From PALSA-505 sp963762615 (GTDB lineage: Bacteria; Actinomycetota; Actinomycetes; Streptosporangiales; Streptosporangiaceae), in assembly GCA_963762615.1 (NCBI GenBank), contig CAVXLG010000006.1, positions 124,001 through 188,000 of the forward strand: a DNA stretch of 64,000 nt. The letters run 5' to 3'. The notes under the pieces were generated by a model, which worked only from the letters and a program-made list of their open reading frames with translations, ran no database searches and was not told the origin of the DNA. Within the stretch, counting starts at the first letter, position 1. Each line of letters begins with the position of its first letter. Made by a program: the position numbers and the translations under genes. Below, piece by piece: positions 7,369-18,941 of the stretch.

Positions 7369-8481
7369 TCAGCCGGACGCGATGTGCAGGCTGGCTGGGG
7401 TGTTCTGGAAACGGCCCAGGTCAGCGGCCTCGGCCTCGAGCCCGGGAAGCGCGGCCGGGTCGATGGCCTCGAACGGCTCGACGGTAACCACGGTCCGGGC
7501 GCCCGTGCGCTGCTGCCGCCACGTGCCTGCGACCCGGCCGTTGACCAGCACCGCGGCCCGCACCCATCCCCCGCCCGCCTGGATCCGCCGGGCGAAGCGC
7601 GGCGGCAGGATCATGTCCCTGCTCCGGTATCCGAGCAGGTACTCATCGAAGTGCGGCAGGAGCCGCACGGATGGCGCCGTGTCGCCGGGGCCGGGGAGGT
7701 CCGCGGCGGAAAGCATCCAGGCTTGCTCACCCGCCGCTTCTACCTCTTCCAGCTCGCCCGCGACGAGTTCGAAGCCCCGCCGGGCCCGGCCGAGCTGCAG
7801 GCCCGACCAGTGGGCAAAATCGCGGGGGGCGGCCGGGCCGTGCGCGGCCGCGTATCGCCGGGCGAGCTCGGCCAGCGCTTCGTCGGGCTCGACCGCAGCG
7901 TGCTCGCCTGCCCAGTCCGCGAGCACCACGTACGTGGGCTCGTCGTCGCCGTGGTCTGGCCCGCGGCAGATCACGCCCTGCCGGGCGGCGTAGCCGATCA
8001 GGTGCGCGGGGGCCTGGCTCTTCGCATCCACGGCCACTCCCCGGGCGGCTAGCTCGGCGACCAGAGCGGCCCGGGTGAGCGGGCCGCGCTCGGACAGTAT
8101 CTCCGCGATCGCCGGTAGCGCGCGGGCGAGCAGGCCCGCATCCAGGCCGAGCTGTCGTTGCCTGGCGTTCAGCACGCCCGCCGGCGGCCGGAACAGGTTG
8201 ACTATCCAGCCCACGTCCGGCCGGGCCAGCATCTGCAGCGTCCCGCGCATCGCCCAGGTTCGCACGACCGACCGCGTCACGTTGCAGGCTTCGGTTACCG
8301 CCGCCGCGTCGATGCCTCGCCCTCGGGGCCGCACGGCCAGCCTGGCGTCCCGGGTGCTCTGCGCCTGCATGGCCCCCAGCCGGCGCACCACCTCGGCCAC
8401 CTCAGCCGCCCGCGGCCCGGTCAGCTGCTGCGACCGCAGCCGCAGCCGCAGCACCTCGTCGGGAGTCAGCGAACAGACCAT
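7369..8481 (-). CDS. winged-helix DNA-binding domain protein (HTH_42/YcaQ-like)
   Basis: 370 residues, related to the large HTH_42 family (winged helix DNA-binding domain-containing protein). Recognisable blocks are AMQAQSTRDARLAVRPRG near residue 40, the LARPDVGWIV segment, RDFAHWSGL and the C-terminal RLLPHFDEYLLGYRSRD with PPRFARRI, typical of this family. YcaQ relatives unhook interstrand DNA crosslinks, but this group's actual activity is unknown and the catalytic QxQ-type motif cannot be assigned with confidence (AMQAQS is the candidate). The ATG at 8479-8481 is followed by VCSLTPDEVLRLRL, a typical N-terminus. It is divergent from the F420-type oxidoreductase; a 20-bp perfect inverted repeat lies between them. 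Confidence 0.85.
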   Translation of the reverse strand: MVCSLTPDEVLRLRLRSQQLTGPRAAEVAEVVRRLGAMQAQSTRDARLAVRPRGRGIDAAAVTEACNVTRSVVRTWAMRGTLQMLARPDVGWIVNLFRPPAGVLNARQRQLGLDAGLLARALPAIAEILSERGPLTRAALVAELAARGVAVDAKSQAPAHLIGYAARQGVICRGPDHGDDEPTYVVLADWAGEHAAVEPDEALAELARRYAAAHGPAAPRDFAHWSGLQLGRARRGFELVAGELEEVEAAGEQAWMLSAADLPGPGDTAPSVRLLPHFDEYLLGYRSRDMILPPRFARRIQAGGGWVRAAVLVNGRVAGTWRQQRTGARTVVTVEPFEAIDPAALPGLEAEAADLGRFQNTPASLHIASG

Positions 8482-8594
8482 GACCCCACAACGTAACGTG
8501 CTGCGGGCGGCTGGCCGCTGACCTTCCCGCTGCTCCGGCCCGGTGCCCGCGGCCGGCCCGGCGGGACCCGGCGGTGCGCCTCCGCGCAGGGGTT

Positions 8595-8642
8595 GTCGAT
8601 GGCACATCGCCGACGCTGTGGGGTCGGCGATGTGCCATCGAC
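8595..8642. repeat. 20-bp perfect inverted repeat between divergent genes
   Basis: Left arm 8595-8614 (GTCGATGGCACATCGCCGAC), 8-nt loop, right arm 8623-8642, exact complement. It lies in the 279-bp region between the starts of two divergent genes, so it is not a terminator for either; an operator or a dispersed repeat is more likely. A related imperfect palindrome (CGATGGACATCGC ... GCGATGTCGCATCG) is at 41723-41762. I see nothing else in this intergenic stretch. Confidence 0.75.
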
Positions 8643-8760
8643 CTTGGCCGATCGGGCTACGGGACAGCGAATCTCCGCGCACGGCCCAGTCAGCGATGCG
8701 GATGAGATGATGTGCGCTGCGGACACGGGGCGACCGGGCCGGAAGCGAAAGAGGACGTGC

Positions 8761-9600
8761 ATGCGCATCGGGATCAAGACCAGGCCGGAGCACCAGACGT
8801 GGGCGGAGATCCGGGACGTGTGGGTGGCGGCCGATGAAATCGACGTGTTCGAGTCGGCGTGGAACTGGGACCACTTCTACCCGCTGTCGGGTGATCTGGC
8901 CGGGCCGAACCTCGAAGGCTGGACCATGCTCGCCGCCCTCGCGCAGGCCACGTCCCGGATCCGGATCGGCTGCCAGGTGACCGGGATGATCTACCGGCAT
9001 CCCGCGGTGCTCGCGAACATGGCGGCGACGGTGGACATCATCTCCGCCGGACGTCTGGAACTGGGCCTGGGGGCCGGCTGGAACCAGCAGGAGTGTGACG
9101 CCTATGGCATCGAGCTGCCGCCGCTGCGCGAACGCTTCGACCGCTTCGACGAGGGCGTGCAGGCCATCGTCGGCCTGCTCAGCCAGCCAACTACGACGCT
9201 GCACGGCCGGTATGTCACGCTCACTGACGCTCGTTGCGAGCCCAAGCCCGTGCAGCGGCCACACCCGCCGATCACGATCGGGGGAAGGGGACCCACGCGT
9301 ACGCTGCGGGCGGTGGCCCGCTGGGCGCAGCAGTGGAACGCGATCATGGTGGATCCCGGCCAGTACCGCGAGCTCAAGGAGATCCTGTTTACCCGGTGTG
9401 CTGAGGTCGGCCGCGATCCCGCGGAGATCACCTGCTCCACCAACGTCCACGTGGACCCTGACGAGGGCGTCCAGGCGGCGGCGGACCAGGCGGCCGGCTA
9501 TCAGGAGGCTGGCGCGGACCTCGTCATCATGAACCTGCCGTACCGGCCCGAGCCGCGCATGCTCGGCGAGCTCGCCGAGGCGCTGCGGCCGCTGACCTGA
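8761..9600 (+). CDS. LLM-class F420-dependent oxidoreductase
   Basis: 279-residue luciferase-like monooxygenase fold (TIM barrel), probably using coenzyme F420. The start MRIGIKTRPEHQTWAEI is followed by SAWNWDHFYPL, IRIGCQVTGMIYRHPAVLANM, the RLELGLGAGWNQQE cofactor loop and PPITIGGRGPTRTLR, all typical of actinobacterial F420-dependent LLM proteins. The ATG is supported by GAGG 8 nt upstream. The substrate cannot be inferred; the family includes dehydrogenases of sugars, alcohols and redox coenzymes. It converges on the MetE-like gene with only 7 bp between the stops, and no terminator is visible there. Confidence 0.9.
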   Translation: MRIGIKTRPEHQTWAEIRDVWVAADEIDVFESAWNWDHFYPLSGDLAGPNLEGWTMLAALAQATSRIRIGCQVTGMIYRHPAVLANMAATVDIISAGRLELGLGAGWNQQECDAYGIELPPLRERFDRFDEGVQAIVGLLSQPTTTLHGRYVTLTDARCEPKPVQRPHPPITIGGRGPTRTLRAVARWAQQWNAIMVDPGQYRELKEILFTRCAEVGRDPAEITCSTNVHVDPDEGVQAAADQAAGYQEAGADLVIMNLPYRPEPRMLGELAEALRPLT

Positions 9601-9607
9601 ACTCCGG

Positions 9608-10768
9608 TCAGGCCGATCCGCCCCACAGCTGCGCGGAGGCGATCCGGGCGCCCTCGGCCTGCGCGCGGAACTTCGCCCAGGTGACGGTGGGGACCACCAC
9701 GTCCATCCCGGCGATTGTCCCGAAGCCGCAGTCGGTGCCGGCCATCACGTTCTCCCGGCCCACCACCCCGGCGTAGCGGATCAGCCGGTCCGCTACCACC
9801 TCGGGATGCTCGACCACGTTCGTGGTCGAGTCGAGAACGCCCGGTATCACGTACTTGCCGTCCGGCAGCCTGGTCTCCTGGAAGACCTTCCACTCGTGCG
9901 CGTGGCGGCCGTTGGCGGACATCAGCATCATGCCCGCCGGCTTGGCCTTCAGCACGATGTCGATGATGTCTTTGAGTTCGACGTCCGTGGTCCGCGGCAT
10001 CTCGCCGTTGCCCCAGCAGATGTGGATGCGCGCGGACTCCGCCGGGATGTTCGCGAGCGCGTGGTTGAGCGCTGCCACGTTCATCTCCATCTGCCGGCGG
10101 AAGTTCTCCAGCGAGCCGGCGCCCGGCGCGGTCATGGCCAGGTCGGGGCAGTCAAGCTGCAGCACGAACCCCGCGCGGTGGATCGCCTCGTACTCCTCCC
10201 GCATCGCCTCGGCCAGCGCGCCCAGGTACTCCTCCTGGCTGGCGTAGTACCGGTTCGGCGAGAAGACGGCGATCACGCCCGGCGAGGCGGAACTCATGAA
10301 CGTGCCGGCCGGCTGGACGCCCGCCAGGGCCGCCTTGAGGTTATCGATGTCGGTCTGCACGGCATCCTGCCCCGTGTAGGCCACCGGGCCGTCGCACGAG
10401 GTGAACTTGATCTTCGCCACGGAGGCCATGGTCCCGGCCAGCTTCTCGGCGAAGTCCGGGAAGTCCTCCAGGCCCATCACCGCCGTCGCGACCTCCTCGA
10501 TCGAGCCCTCCCCGCCGAGGCCGGTCAGCCGGTCCTTGACGTAGGTCGCGTAGCTGGGCTTGCTCATCTCGCCGTCGTTCAGCACGTTGACGCCCGCGTC
10601 CGCCTGCCGCTGCACGGTTTCCCGCACTGCCGCCCGGACCTCGGCCTGGAACCGCCCGGCGTCCGCCGGCTGGCCCGCCTCCTGGGCCAGCACCAGGGGC
10701 AGGAACTCGGCCGGCCGCGGCAGGCTGCCGGAGTGGGTGGTCAGGATCCGTCCCGGAGCAGCGTGCAT
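9608..10768 (-). CDS. cobalamin-independent methionine synthase-like protein (MetE C-terminal domain)
   Basis: 386 residues, a stand-alone version of the MetE catalytic barrel (UROD/MetE-like). The zinc ligands expected from MetE can be placed: His and Cys in IHICWGN and the second Cys in MAGTDCGFG. The N-terminal TTHSGSLPRP and NDGEMSKPSYATYV blocks are typical of the cobalamin-independent methionine synthase II family. It lacks the N-terminal half that binds polyglutamyl methyltetrahydrofolate, so the methyl donor is uncertain and a true methionine synthase role is not proven. The ATG at 10766-10768 has GGAGGG 6 nt upstream. It is divergent from the RNase Z gene. Confidence 0.85.
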   Translation of the reverse strand: MHAAPGRILTTHSGSLPRPAEFLPLVLAQEAGQPADAGRFQAEVRAAVRETVQRQADAGVNVLNDGEMSKPSYATYVKDRLTGLGGEGSIEEVATAVMGLEDFPDFAEKLAGTMASVAKIKFTSCDGPVAYTGQDAVQTDIDNLKAALAGVQPAGTFMSSASPGVIAVFSPNRYYASQEEYLGALAEAMREEYEAIHRAGFVLQLDCPDLAMTAPGAGSLENFRRQMEMNVAALNHALANIPAESARIHICWGNGEMPRTTDVELKDIIDIVLKAKPAGMMLMSANGRHAHEWKVFQETRLPDGKYVIPGVLDSTTNVVEHPEVVADRLIRYAGVVGRENVMAGTDCGFGTIAGMDVVVPTVTWAKFRAQAEGARIASAQLWGGSA

Positions 10769-10895
10769 CGGAGCCCTCCAGCCTCGCCAGGCGTAGTCTT
10801 CCCACCGCGCAACGTAGCACCACAGAGCGCAGCCGCGCCTCGCGGCCGGCGCAGATGCGGGAGCGCGCCACCCGGGCGGCGTAGGGTCGGGTGTC

Positions 10896-11834
10896 GTGTC
10901 CGACCGCGAGCTGGTGATCCTCGGCACGGCGAGCCAGGCGCCCACCCGCAGCCGTAACCACAACGGGTATGTGCTGCGCTGGGACGGTGCGGGACTGCTG
11001 TTCGATCCAGGCGAGGGAACCCAGCGGCAGATGCTGTTCGCCGGGGTTACCGCGACCCAGCTCAACCGGATCTGCATCACCCACTTCCACGGGGATCACT
11101 GCCTGGGCCTGCCCGGCGTGCTGCAGCGGATGTCCCTGGACGAGGTGCCGCACGTGGTGGAGGCCTGCTACCCGGCCGAGAGCCAGCAGATCTTCTGGCG
11201 GCTGCGGCACGCGGCCCTGTTCCGTGACGTGCTGAACCTGCGCGAACGGCCGGTGACGGGCGAGGGCGCGATAGCCGAGGCGTCCTCGTTCCGGCTGGAA
11301 GCCCGGCGGCTGTCACACAGTGTGCCGACGATCGGCTACCGGCTGGCGGAGCCGGACGGGCGGCGGATGCTGCCGGACCGGCTGGCCGCCCTGGGCATCA
11401 CCGGCCCCGACGTCGGACGGCTCCAGCGCGAGGGCCGCCTGGCGGTGCCGGGCGGCCGGCTGGTCACCCTGGAGGAGGTCAGCGAGCCCAGGCCGGGGCA
11501 ACGGTTCGCGTTCGTCATGGACACCCGGCTGTGCGAGGGCGTGTTCGCGCTCGCGGACCAGGCCGACATGCTGGTCTGCGAATCCACCTTCGCCCAGGCT
11601 GAGGCCGCGCTGGCTCGCGAGTACGGGCACCTCACCGCCGGGCAGGCCGGACGCATCGCGGCCGAGTCCGGGGCCCGGCTGCTGGTGCTGACCCATTTCT
11701 CGCAGCGTTACCACCCCGACGACGACCAGCGCCTGGCCGACGAGGCCGGGAATGCCTTCGGCGGCCAGGTGGTGCTGGCCCGCGACCTGGACCGCGTCCC
11801 CGTCCCGCCCCGCCACCCGGCACCGGCTCGCTAG
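10896..11834 (+). CDS. rnz: ribonuclease Z
   Basis: Metallo-beta-lactamase-fold endonuclease that trims tRNA 3' trailers, 312 residues. Zinc motif THFHGDH at 62-68, LSHSVPTIGYRL for a further His, FVMDTR for the bridging Asp and LTHFSQRY near the C-terminus. The opening ELVILGTASQAPT and DPGEGTQRQML are also typical of RNase Z. It has the insertion that forms the flexible arm. The GTG at 10896 is taken because it gives the standard N-terminus; the ribosome binding site is weak. The encoded CCA of the tRNA-Leu in this window would normally be trimmed by other exonucleases, so no direct link is implied. Confidence 0.93.
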   Translation: MSDRELVILGTASQAPTRSRNHNGYVLRWDGAGLLFDPGEGTQRQMLFAGVTATQLNRICITHFHGDHCLGLPGVLQRMSLDEVPHVVEACYPAESQQIFWRLRHAALFRDVLNLRERPVTGEGAIAEASSFRLEARRLSHSVPTIGYRLAEPDGRRMLPDRLAALGITGPDVGRLQREGRLAVPGGRLVTLEEVSEPRPGQRFAFVMDTRLCEGVFALADQADMLVCESTFAQAEAALAREYGHLTAGQAGRIAAESGARLLVLTHFSQRYHPDDDQRLADEAGNAFGGQVVLARDLDRVPVPPRHPAPAR

Positions 11835-11927
11835 CAGCGGCGCCCGCGCCGGGGGGGCAGCGGGCGGACCGGGTCCGGCCGGGCGTCACCAGCTGTCAGG
11901 GGAGCGGATGCCCGAGTGAAAGCAGTG

Positions 11928-12046
11928 CTGACCCGGGCCTGAAACTGACCCGGGCCTGAAACTGACCCCAGCCTGGAACTGACCCCAGCCTGGAACTGAC
12001 CCGAGCCTGGAACTGACCCGAGCCTGGAACTGACCCCAGCCTGGGC
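11928..12046. repeat. seven tandem 17-bp repeats in a non-coding gap
   Basis: Seven units of the form CTGACCC(C/G)(A/G)GCCTG(A/G)AA. Units 1-2, 3-4 and 5-6 are identical within each pair, so the block looks as if it grew by pair duplication. It lies between RNase Z and the acidic small protein. The minus-strand frame through it (repeats such as VSSRLGS) has no support as a gene. Confidence 0.9.
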
Positions 12047-12091
12047 GAGCCGAAGACTTGGGCTGGCCTGCACCCGGGGAGAGGATACGAG

Positions 12092-12406
12092 TCAGGACCG
12101 GTCGTACCGGGTGGGCGGGAAGGGATGCCGCTCAGTGACGGGACGCAGCTCGCCCTCGTCCTCCTCCCGGCGGATTTCGGCCTGGGCCTCCTGGAACTCG
12201 TCTGACTCGGTGATGTCCTGGACGGGCGGGGCGTCGGTGGCCGGGGGCACCTCGTCCGGGTCGAAGTCGTCGACCCCGGCTTCTACCCGTTCCTCCTCGG
12301 TCAGCCGGGCCAGTTTGTCGTCATCGAGGTAGTCCGGAGCGCCGCCGTGCTCATGGCGGTCACGACGGAACTGCTCGTCTGGCTGGTCGGGAGTCTGCTC
12401 GGTCAT
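12092..12406 (-). CDS. acidic hypothetical protein
   Basis: 104 residues, strongly acidic and without a membrane segment or signal peptide; I do not recognise a family. The composition (ESDEFQEAQAEIRREEDEGE, EEERVEAGVDDFDPDEVPP) suggests a largely disordered protein. It is probably real: the ATG at 12404-12406 has GGAG 5-6 nt upstream, codon use matches its neighbours and third positions are GC-rich. It is downstream of gltD on the same strand with a 145-bp gap, so it may have its own promoter or read through from glt. Confidence 0.65.
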   Translation of the reverse strand: MTEQTPDQPDEQFRRDRHEHGGAPDYLDDDKLARLTEEERVEAGVDDFDPDEVPPATDAPPVQDITESDEFQEAQAEIRREEDEGELRPVTERHPFPPTRYDRS

Positions 12407-12551
12407 GAAATCTCCAACGAGGAGGCGGGAGAACCCGGCTACCCTCCGGCGGGTTCTTCACCCTACCGCGCCGCCGGGCCGGCCTCGAGGCCGCCAGGCC
12501 AGCTCCGGCCCGCCGGGCAGGCACAGGGGCGGCCGGTCTGGCCGGCTCGCG

Positions 12552-14089
<1,538 letters not shown>

Positions 14090-14104
14090 GCTGTCTGCCC
14101 CCGC

Positions 14105-17100
14105 TCAGCCGTGCGCCGCGGCCATGACGGCCTGATTCACGTCGCGCCCCTCCTGCTCGGCCCGGCTGGCCGCGGCGAGGACGCGCTTGTAGTCCTTCGG
14201 CATCACCCGGCCGAACCGGCCCGCCGCGACGTCCCAGTCGGCCAGCAGCCCGGCCGCGACCGCGGAGCCGGTCTCCGCCAGGTGCCGGGCGAGCAGGCCG
14301 CGCAGGAACTCGGCGTCGTCGGGGCCGAGCTCCTCCAGGTCGGCGAGCTCGGTGTTCACCAGCCGGGGGTCGGGGTCGAGGAGGTAGCCGATGCCGCCGG
14401 ACATGCCGGCCGCGAAGTTGCGCCCGACCGGGCCTAGCACGGCCACCCGGCCCCCGGTCATGTACTCGCAGCCGTGGTCCCCGGTGCCCTCGGCCACGGC
14501 GATCGCACCCGAGTTGCGGACGCAGAACCGCTCGCCCACGATGCCGCGCAGGAAGATCTCGCCGCCGGTCGCGCCGTAGCCGATCACGTTGCCCGCGATG
14601 ATCTGGTCCTGCGCGGCGAACCTGGCCGCCGGATCCGGCATCGCGATGATCCGTCCCCCGGACAGTCCCTTGCCGAGGTAGTCGTTGGCGTCCCCGGACA
14701 GCCGCAGCGTGACGCCGCGCGGCAGGAAGGCGCCGAACGACTGCCCGGCCGATCCGGTCAGTGACACGTCGATGGTGTTGTCCGGCAGCCCTACGCCGCC
14801 CCAGCGCCTGGTCACCTCGTAGCCGAGCATGGTGCCGACCGTGCGATTGACGTTGCGGACCGGAAGCTGCAGGCGCACCGGCGTCCCGTCGGCCAGCGCT
14901 CCCTCGGCGAGCTGGATGAGCGTGTTGTCCAGCGCCAGCCCGAGGCCGTGCTCCTGCGACCGGGTACGGTACCGGGCGGCGCCGGGCGGCAGCTGCGGCA
15001 CGTGCAGCACCGGCGCGAGGTCGAGCCCGCTCGCCTTCCAGTGCTCAACCGCGGCCGCGGTGTCCAGCAGCTCGGCGTGCCCGACTGCCTCCGCCAGGGT
15101 CCGGAATCCGAGCAGCGCCAGGTACTCGCGGACCTCCTCGGCGATGAACTCGAAGAAATTGACCACGAACTCCGGCCTGCCGGTGAAGCGCTTGCGCAGC
15201 TCCGGGTTCTGCGTGGCCACCCCTACCGGGCAGGTGTCCAGGTGGCAGACCCGCATCATCACGCAGCCGGCCACCACCAGCGGGGCGCTGGCGAAGCCGA
15301 ACTCCTCCGCCCCGAGCAGCGCCGCGATGACCACGTCGCGGCCGGTCTTCAGCTGCCCGTCCGCCTGCACGACGATCCGGTCCCGCAGGCCGTTGAGCAG
15401 CAGCGTCTGCTGGGTCTCGGCCAGGCCGAGCTCCCAGGGCGCTCCGGCGTGCTTGATGCTGGTCAGCGGCGCCGCGCCGGTGCCGCCGTCATGCCCGGAG
15501 ATCAGCACGACGTCGGCGTGCGCCTTGGACACCCCGGCGGCGACCGTGCCCACCCCGACCTCAGCGACCAGCTTCACGTGCACCCGCGCCGCGGGGTTGG
15601 CGTTCTTCAGGTCGTGGATGAGCTGGGCCAGGTCTTCGATCGAGTAGATGTCGTGGTGCGGCGGCGGCGAGATCAGGCCCACGCCGGGGGTGGAGTACCT
15701 GGTCTTGGCGATCCACGGGTACACCTTGTGCCCGGGCAGCTGGCCGCCCTCGCCCGGCTTGGCTCCCTGCGCCATCTTGATCTGCAGGTCGTCCGCGTTG
15801 ACCAGGTACTCGCTGGTCACGCCGAACCGGCCGCTGGCGACCTGCTTGACGGCCGAGCGGCGCAGGTCGCCGTTGGCGTCCGGCCGGAACCTGTCCGGGT
15901 CCTCGCCGCCCTCACCGGTGTTCGACTTGCCGCCGAGCCGGTTCATCGCGACGGCCAGCGTCTGGTGCGCCTCCGCGGAGATCGAGCCGTAGGACATGGC
16001 GCCGGTGGCGAACCTGCGCACGATGCTGGCGGCCGGCTCGACCTCCTCGACCGGGATCGGCCTGCCGTCGCCCGGGCCGGGCCCTCCGGCCGGGGCGGCG
16101 CGCCCGGGCGGGTCGACGCCGCGGATACGGAGCAGTCCGCGCAGTGTCATCAGCCGGGCCGACTGGTCGTCCACCAGCCGGGTGTACTCCTTGAAGATCT
16201 CGTACCGGCGCTCGCGCGTGGCGTGCTGCAGCTTGAACACCGTCTCCGGGTTGAACAGGTGCGGCTCTCCCTCGCGCCGCCACTGGTACTCACCGCCGGT
16301 CTCCAGCCGCCGGTGCGCCGGCCCGCTGCCGCGCGGCGGGAACGCCTGGGCGTGCCGGTGCGCTGCCTCGGCGGCCAGCACGTCGAAGCCGACCCCGCCC
16401 AGCCGGGACGTGGTGCCCGTGAAGCATGTCGCGATCACCTCGTCGCCGAGCCCGATCGCCTCGAAGATCTGCGCCCCGGTGTAGGAAGCGACGGTGGACA
16501 CGCCCATCTTGGACATGATCTTCAGCACGCCCTTGCCGAGCGCCTTGATCAGGTTGGCTGCGGCCTGGTGCTCGCCGACCCCGTCCAGCTGGCCGCGGCG
16601 GGCCAGGTCGCCGACCGAGCCGATCGCCAGGTAGGGGCTGACCGCGGCCGCCCCGTAGCCGATGAGCAGGGCGACATGATGGCACTCGCGCACGTCGCCG
16701 GCGTCCACGATGAGCCCTGCCCTGGTCCGGGTCCGCTGCCTGATCAGGTGATGATGCACGGCCCCGGTGAGCAGCAGGGACGGGATGGGGGCCCAGGACC
16801 CGGGGTGAGCGGGATTCTGGCTCGGCAGGCGCGGCCTGCTGCTGGCCGGTGCTCAGCCGGTCCGCCCGGTCGGACAGCACGATGACCCGGGCGCCATGGG
16901 AGATCGCGGCGGACACTTCGGCGCACACCTCGCCCAGCCGGTGCCGCAGCCCGTCGCCGCCCGCGGCCACGGGGTACCGGGCATCCACCACGTAGGCGGC
17001 GAATCCCGGCAGGTCACCGCGCGCGTTGATGTCGATGATCTTGGCGAGGTCATCGTCGCCGATCACCGGGTAAGGCATCACGATCTGCCGGCACGAGGCG

Positions 17101-18782
17101 GGTCCCGGCTCGAGCAGGTTCTGCTCGGGACCGGTGGCCGACGCCAGCGAGGTTACGAGTTCTTCCCGGATCGCGTCCAGCGGCGGGTTGGTCACCTGGG
17201 CGAAGAGCTGGGTGAAGTAGTCGAAGATCAGCCGTGGCCGGGACGACAGCGCCGCCACCGGGGTGTCGGTGCCCATCGAACCGACCGGCTCGGCGCCGGT
17301 ACGCGCCATCGGGGCCAGCAGGACCCGCAGCTCCTCCTCCGTGTAGCCGAACATCCGCTGCTGGGTGCTCAGGTCAGGCTCGTCAGGCCCGGGCGGGACC
17401 GGCGCGGCGGCGCCGGGCAGGTCGTCCAGGTGCAGCAGCCCGGCATGCAGCCATTCCGGGTACGGATGCCGGGCGGCCAGCGCAGACTTGACCTCAGCGT
17501 CCTCGATGATCCTGCCCTGGCCGGTGTCGGCCAGGAAGATCCGCCCCGGCTGCAGTCTTCCCTTCCGAACGACGGACGCCTGGTCGATCTCCAGCACGCC
17601 GACTTCGCTGGCCAGCACGACGAGCCCGTCGTCGGTCACCCAGTACCGGCCCGGGCGCAGCCCGTTGCGGTCCAGGACGGCGCCGATCACGGTGCCGTCG
17701 GTGAACGCCACGCAGGCCGGCCCGTCCCACGGCTCCATCAGCGCGGCGTGGAACCGGTAGAACGCACGCAGCCGGGGGTCCATCTCCGCGTGGTTCTCCC
17801 ACGGTTCCGGGATCATCATGAGGACGGCCTCGGGCAGCGACCGGCCGGCCAGGTGCAGCAGCTCCAGGCACGCGTCGAAGCTGGCCGAGTCGCTCTCCTG
17901 CTCGGACAGCACGGGGAACAGCCGGTCAAGCCCCCGCCCGTCGGCGGCGGGCGGGATCAGCCTGCTCGCCAGCATGGACTCGCGGGCGCGCATCCAGTTG
18001 CGGTTGCCCCTGATCGTGTTGATCTCGCCGTTGTGCGCCACGAACCGGTACGGGTGCGCGAGAGGCCAGGACGGGAACGTGTTCGTCGAGAACCTGGAAT
18101 GCACGAGAGCCAGGGCGGAGATGTAGCGGGGATCCGACAGGTCCGGGTAGAACGCCCCGATCTGGGTGGCGGTCAGCATCCCCTTGTACACGACGGTCCG
18201 GCACGACAGGCTGGCGAAGTAGAGCCCCGCCTCGTGCTCGGCGCGCTTGCGCAGGCAGAACGCGCGCCGGTCGAGCTCGATGCCCAGCTCGCCGCGGCGG
18301 CCCGCCACGAACAGCTGGCGCAGCCGGGGCAGCAGCGCCCGCGCCCCCCGCCCGCACGCCGCAGGGTCGTGCGGGACCTCCCGCCAGCCGAGCACGCGCA
18401 GCCCTTCCTCGGCGGAAATCCGCTCCACTGCCTCGGCCGCGGCATCGACCTGGTCCGGAGCCAGGAAGGCGATGCCGGCCGCGTACGCTCCCGGTGCGGG
18501 CAACGTAAAGCCGCACGCCGCCCGGTAGAGGCCGTCGGGAACCTGGGTCAGGATGCCTGCCCCGTCGCCGGTGTCCGGGTCGCTGCCCTTCGCACCCCGG
18601 TGGTCAAGGTTGCGCAGGATGGTCAGGCCCTTGGCCACGATGTCGTGGCTGCGCCGCCCGGGCAGGTCGGCCACGAAGCCGACGCCGCACGCGTCATGCT
18701 CGAACTGGCTGTCGTACAAGCCCCGGCTCGGCTGGCCGGGGTCCAGGAATGAGGGGTAGCCGAAAGCGTCGGCAGAGGCCAT
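14105..18782 (-). CDS. gltB: glutamate synthase large subunit (one frameshift)
   Basis: Amidotransferase-synthase of nitrogen assimilation. The first 31 residues are the expected propeptide; the glutaminase nucleophile is Cys32 in HDACGVGF. The central and FMN domains follow, then the [3Fe-4S] motif CVMMRVCHLDTCPVG and the C-terminal beta-helix domain. The frame breaks at 16814-16817: the plus strand has GGGATTC where GGGATC gives a continuous protein EPDPAHPGSWAPIPSLLL then TGAVHHHLIRQRT. With that base removed the product is about 1558 residues, a normal size. The ATG at 18780-18782 has AGGAG upstream. A possible GlnR site lies 110 bp upstream, at 18893-18908. Confidence 0.95.
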
Positions 18783-18892
18783 CTAAGCTCCTGTCGTCTC
18801 GTATGCGTCAGCAGTGCATTCGGGACGACATTGGCCCTGCCGCCGGCCGCGCACGGGGCGGGTCCGGCAGTGGTCCGGGCTAGCGCCCGGAC

Positions 18893-18908
18893 GTTACAGC
18901 GAGGTTAC
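18893..18908 (-). promoter_or_regulatory. possible GlnR binding site upstream of gltB
   Basis: Minus strand reads GTAAC-N6-GTAAC (plus: GTTAC 18893-18897, six bases, GTTAC 18904-18908). Actinobacterial GlnR sites are built from GTnAC and GAAAC half-sites 6 bp apart, so spacing and half-site match well, apart from one base. The location about 110 bp before gltB fits nitrogen control of glutamate synthase. Confidence 0.45.
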
Positions 18909-18941
18909 CTCACCGGGTCATTGTTCCCCGTGGCCGCCGGG

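Noticed and set aside
11831..12073. Minus-strand frame with repeats such as AGVSSRLGS across the 17-bp array
   Set aside because: It is only the translation of the tandem repeat; there is no ribosome binding site or conserved sequence.
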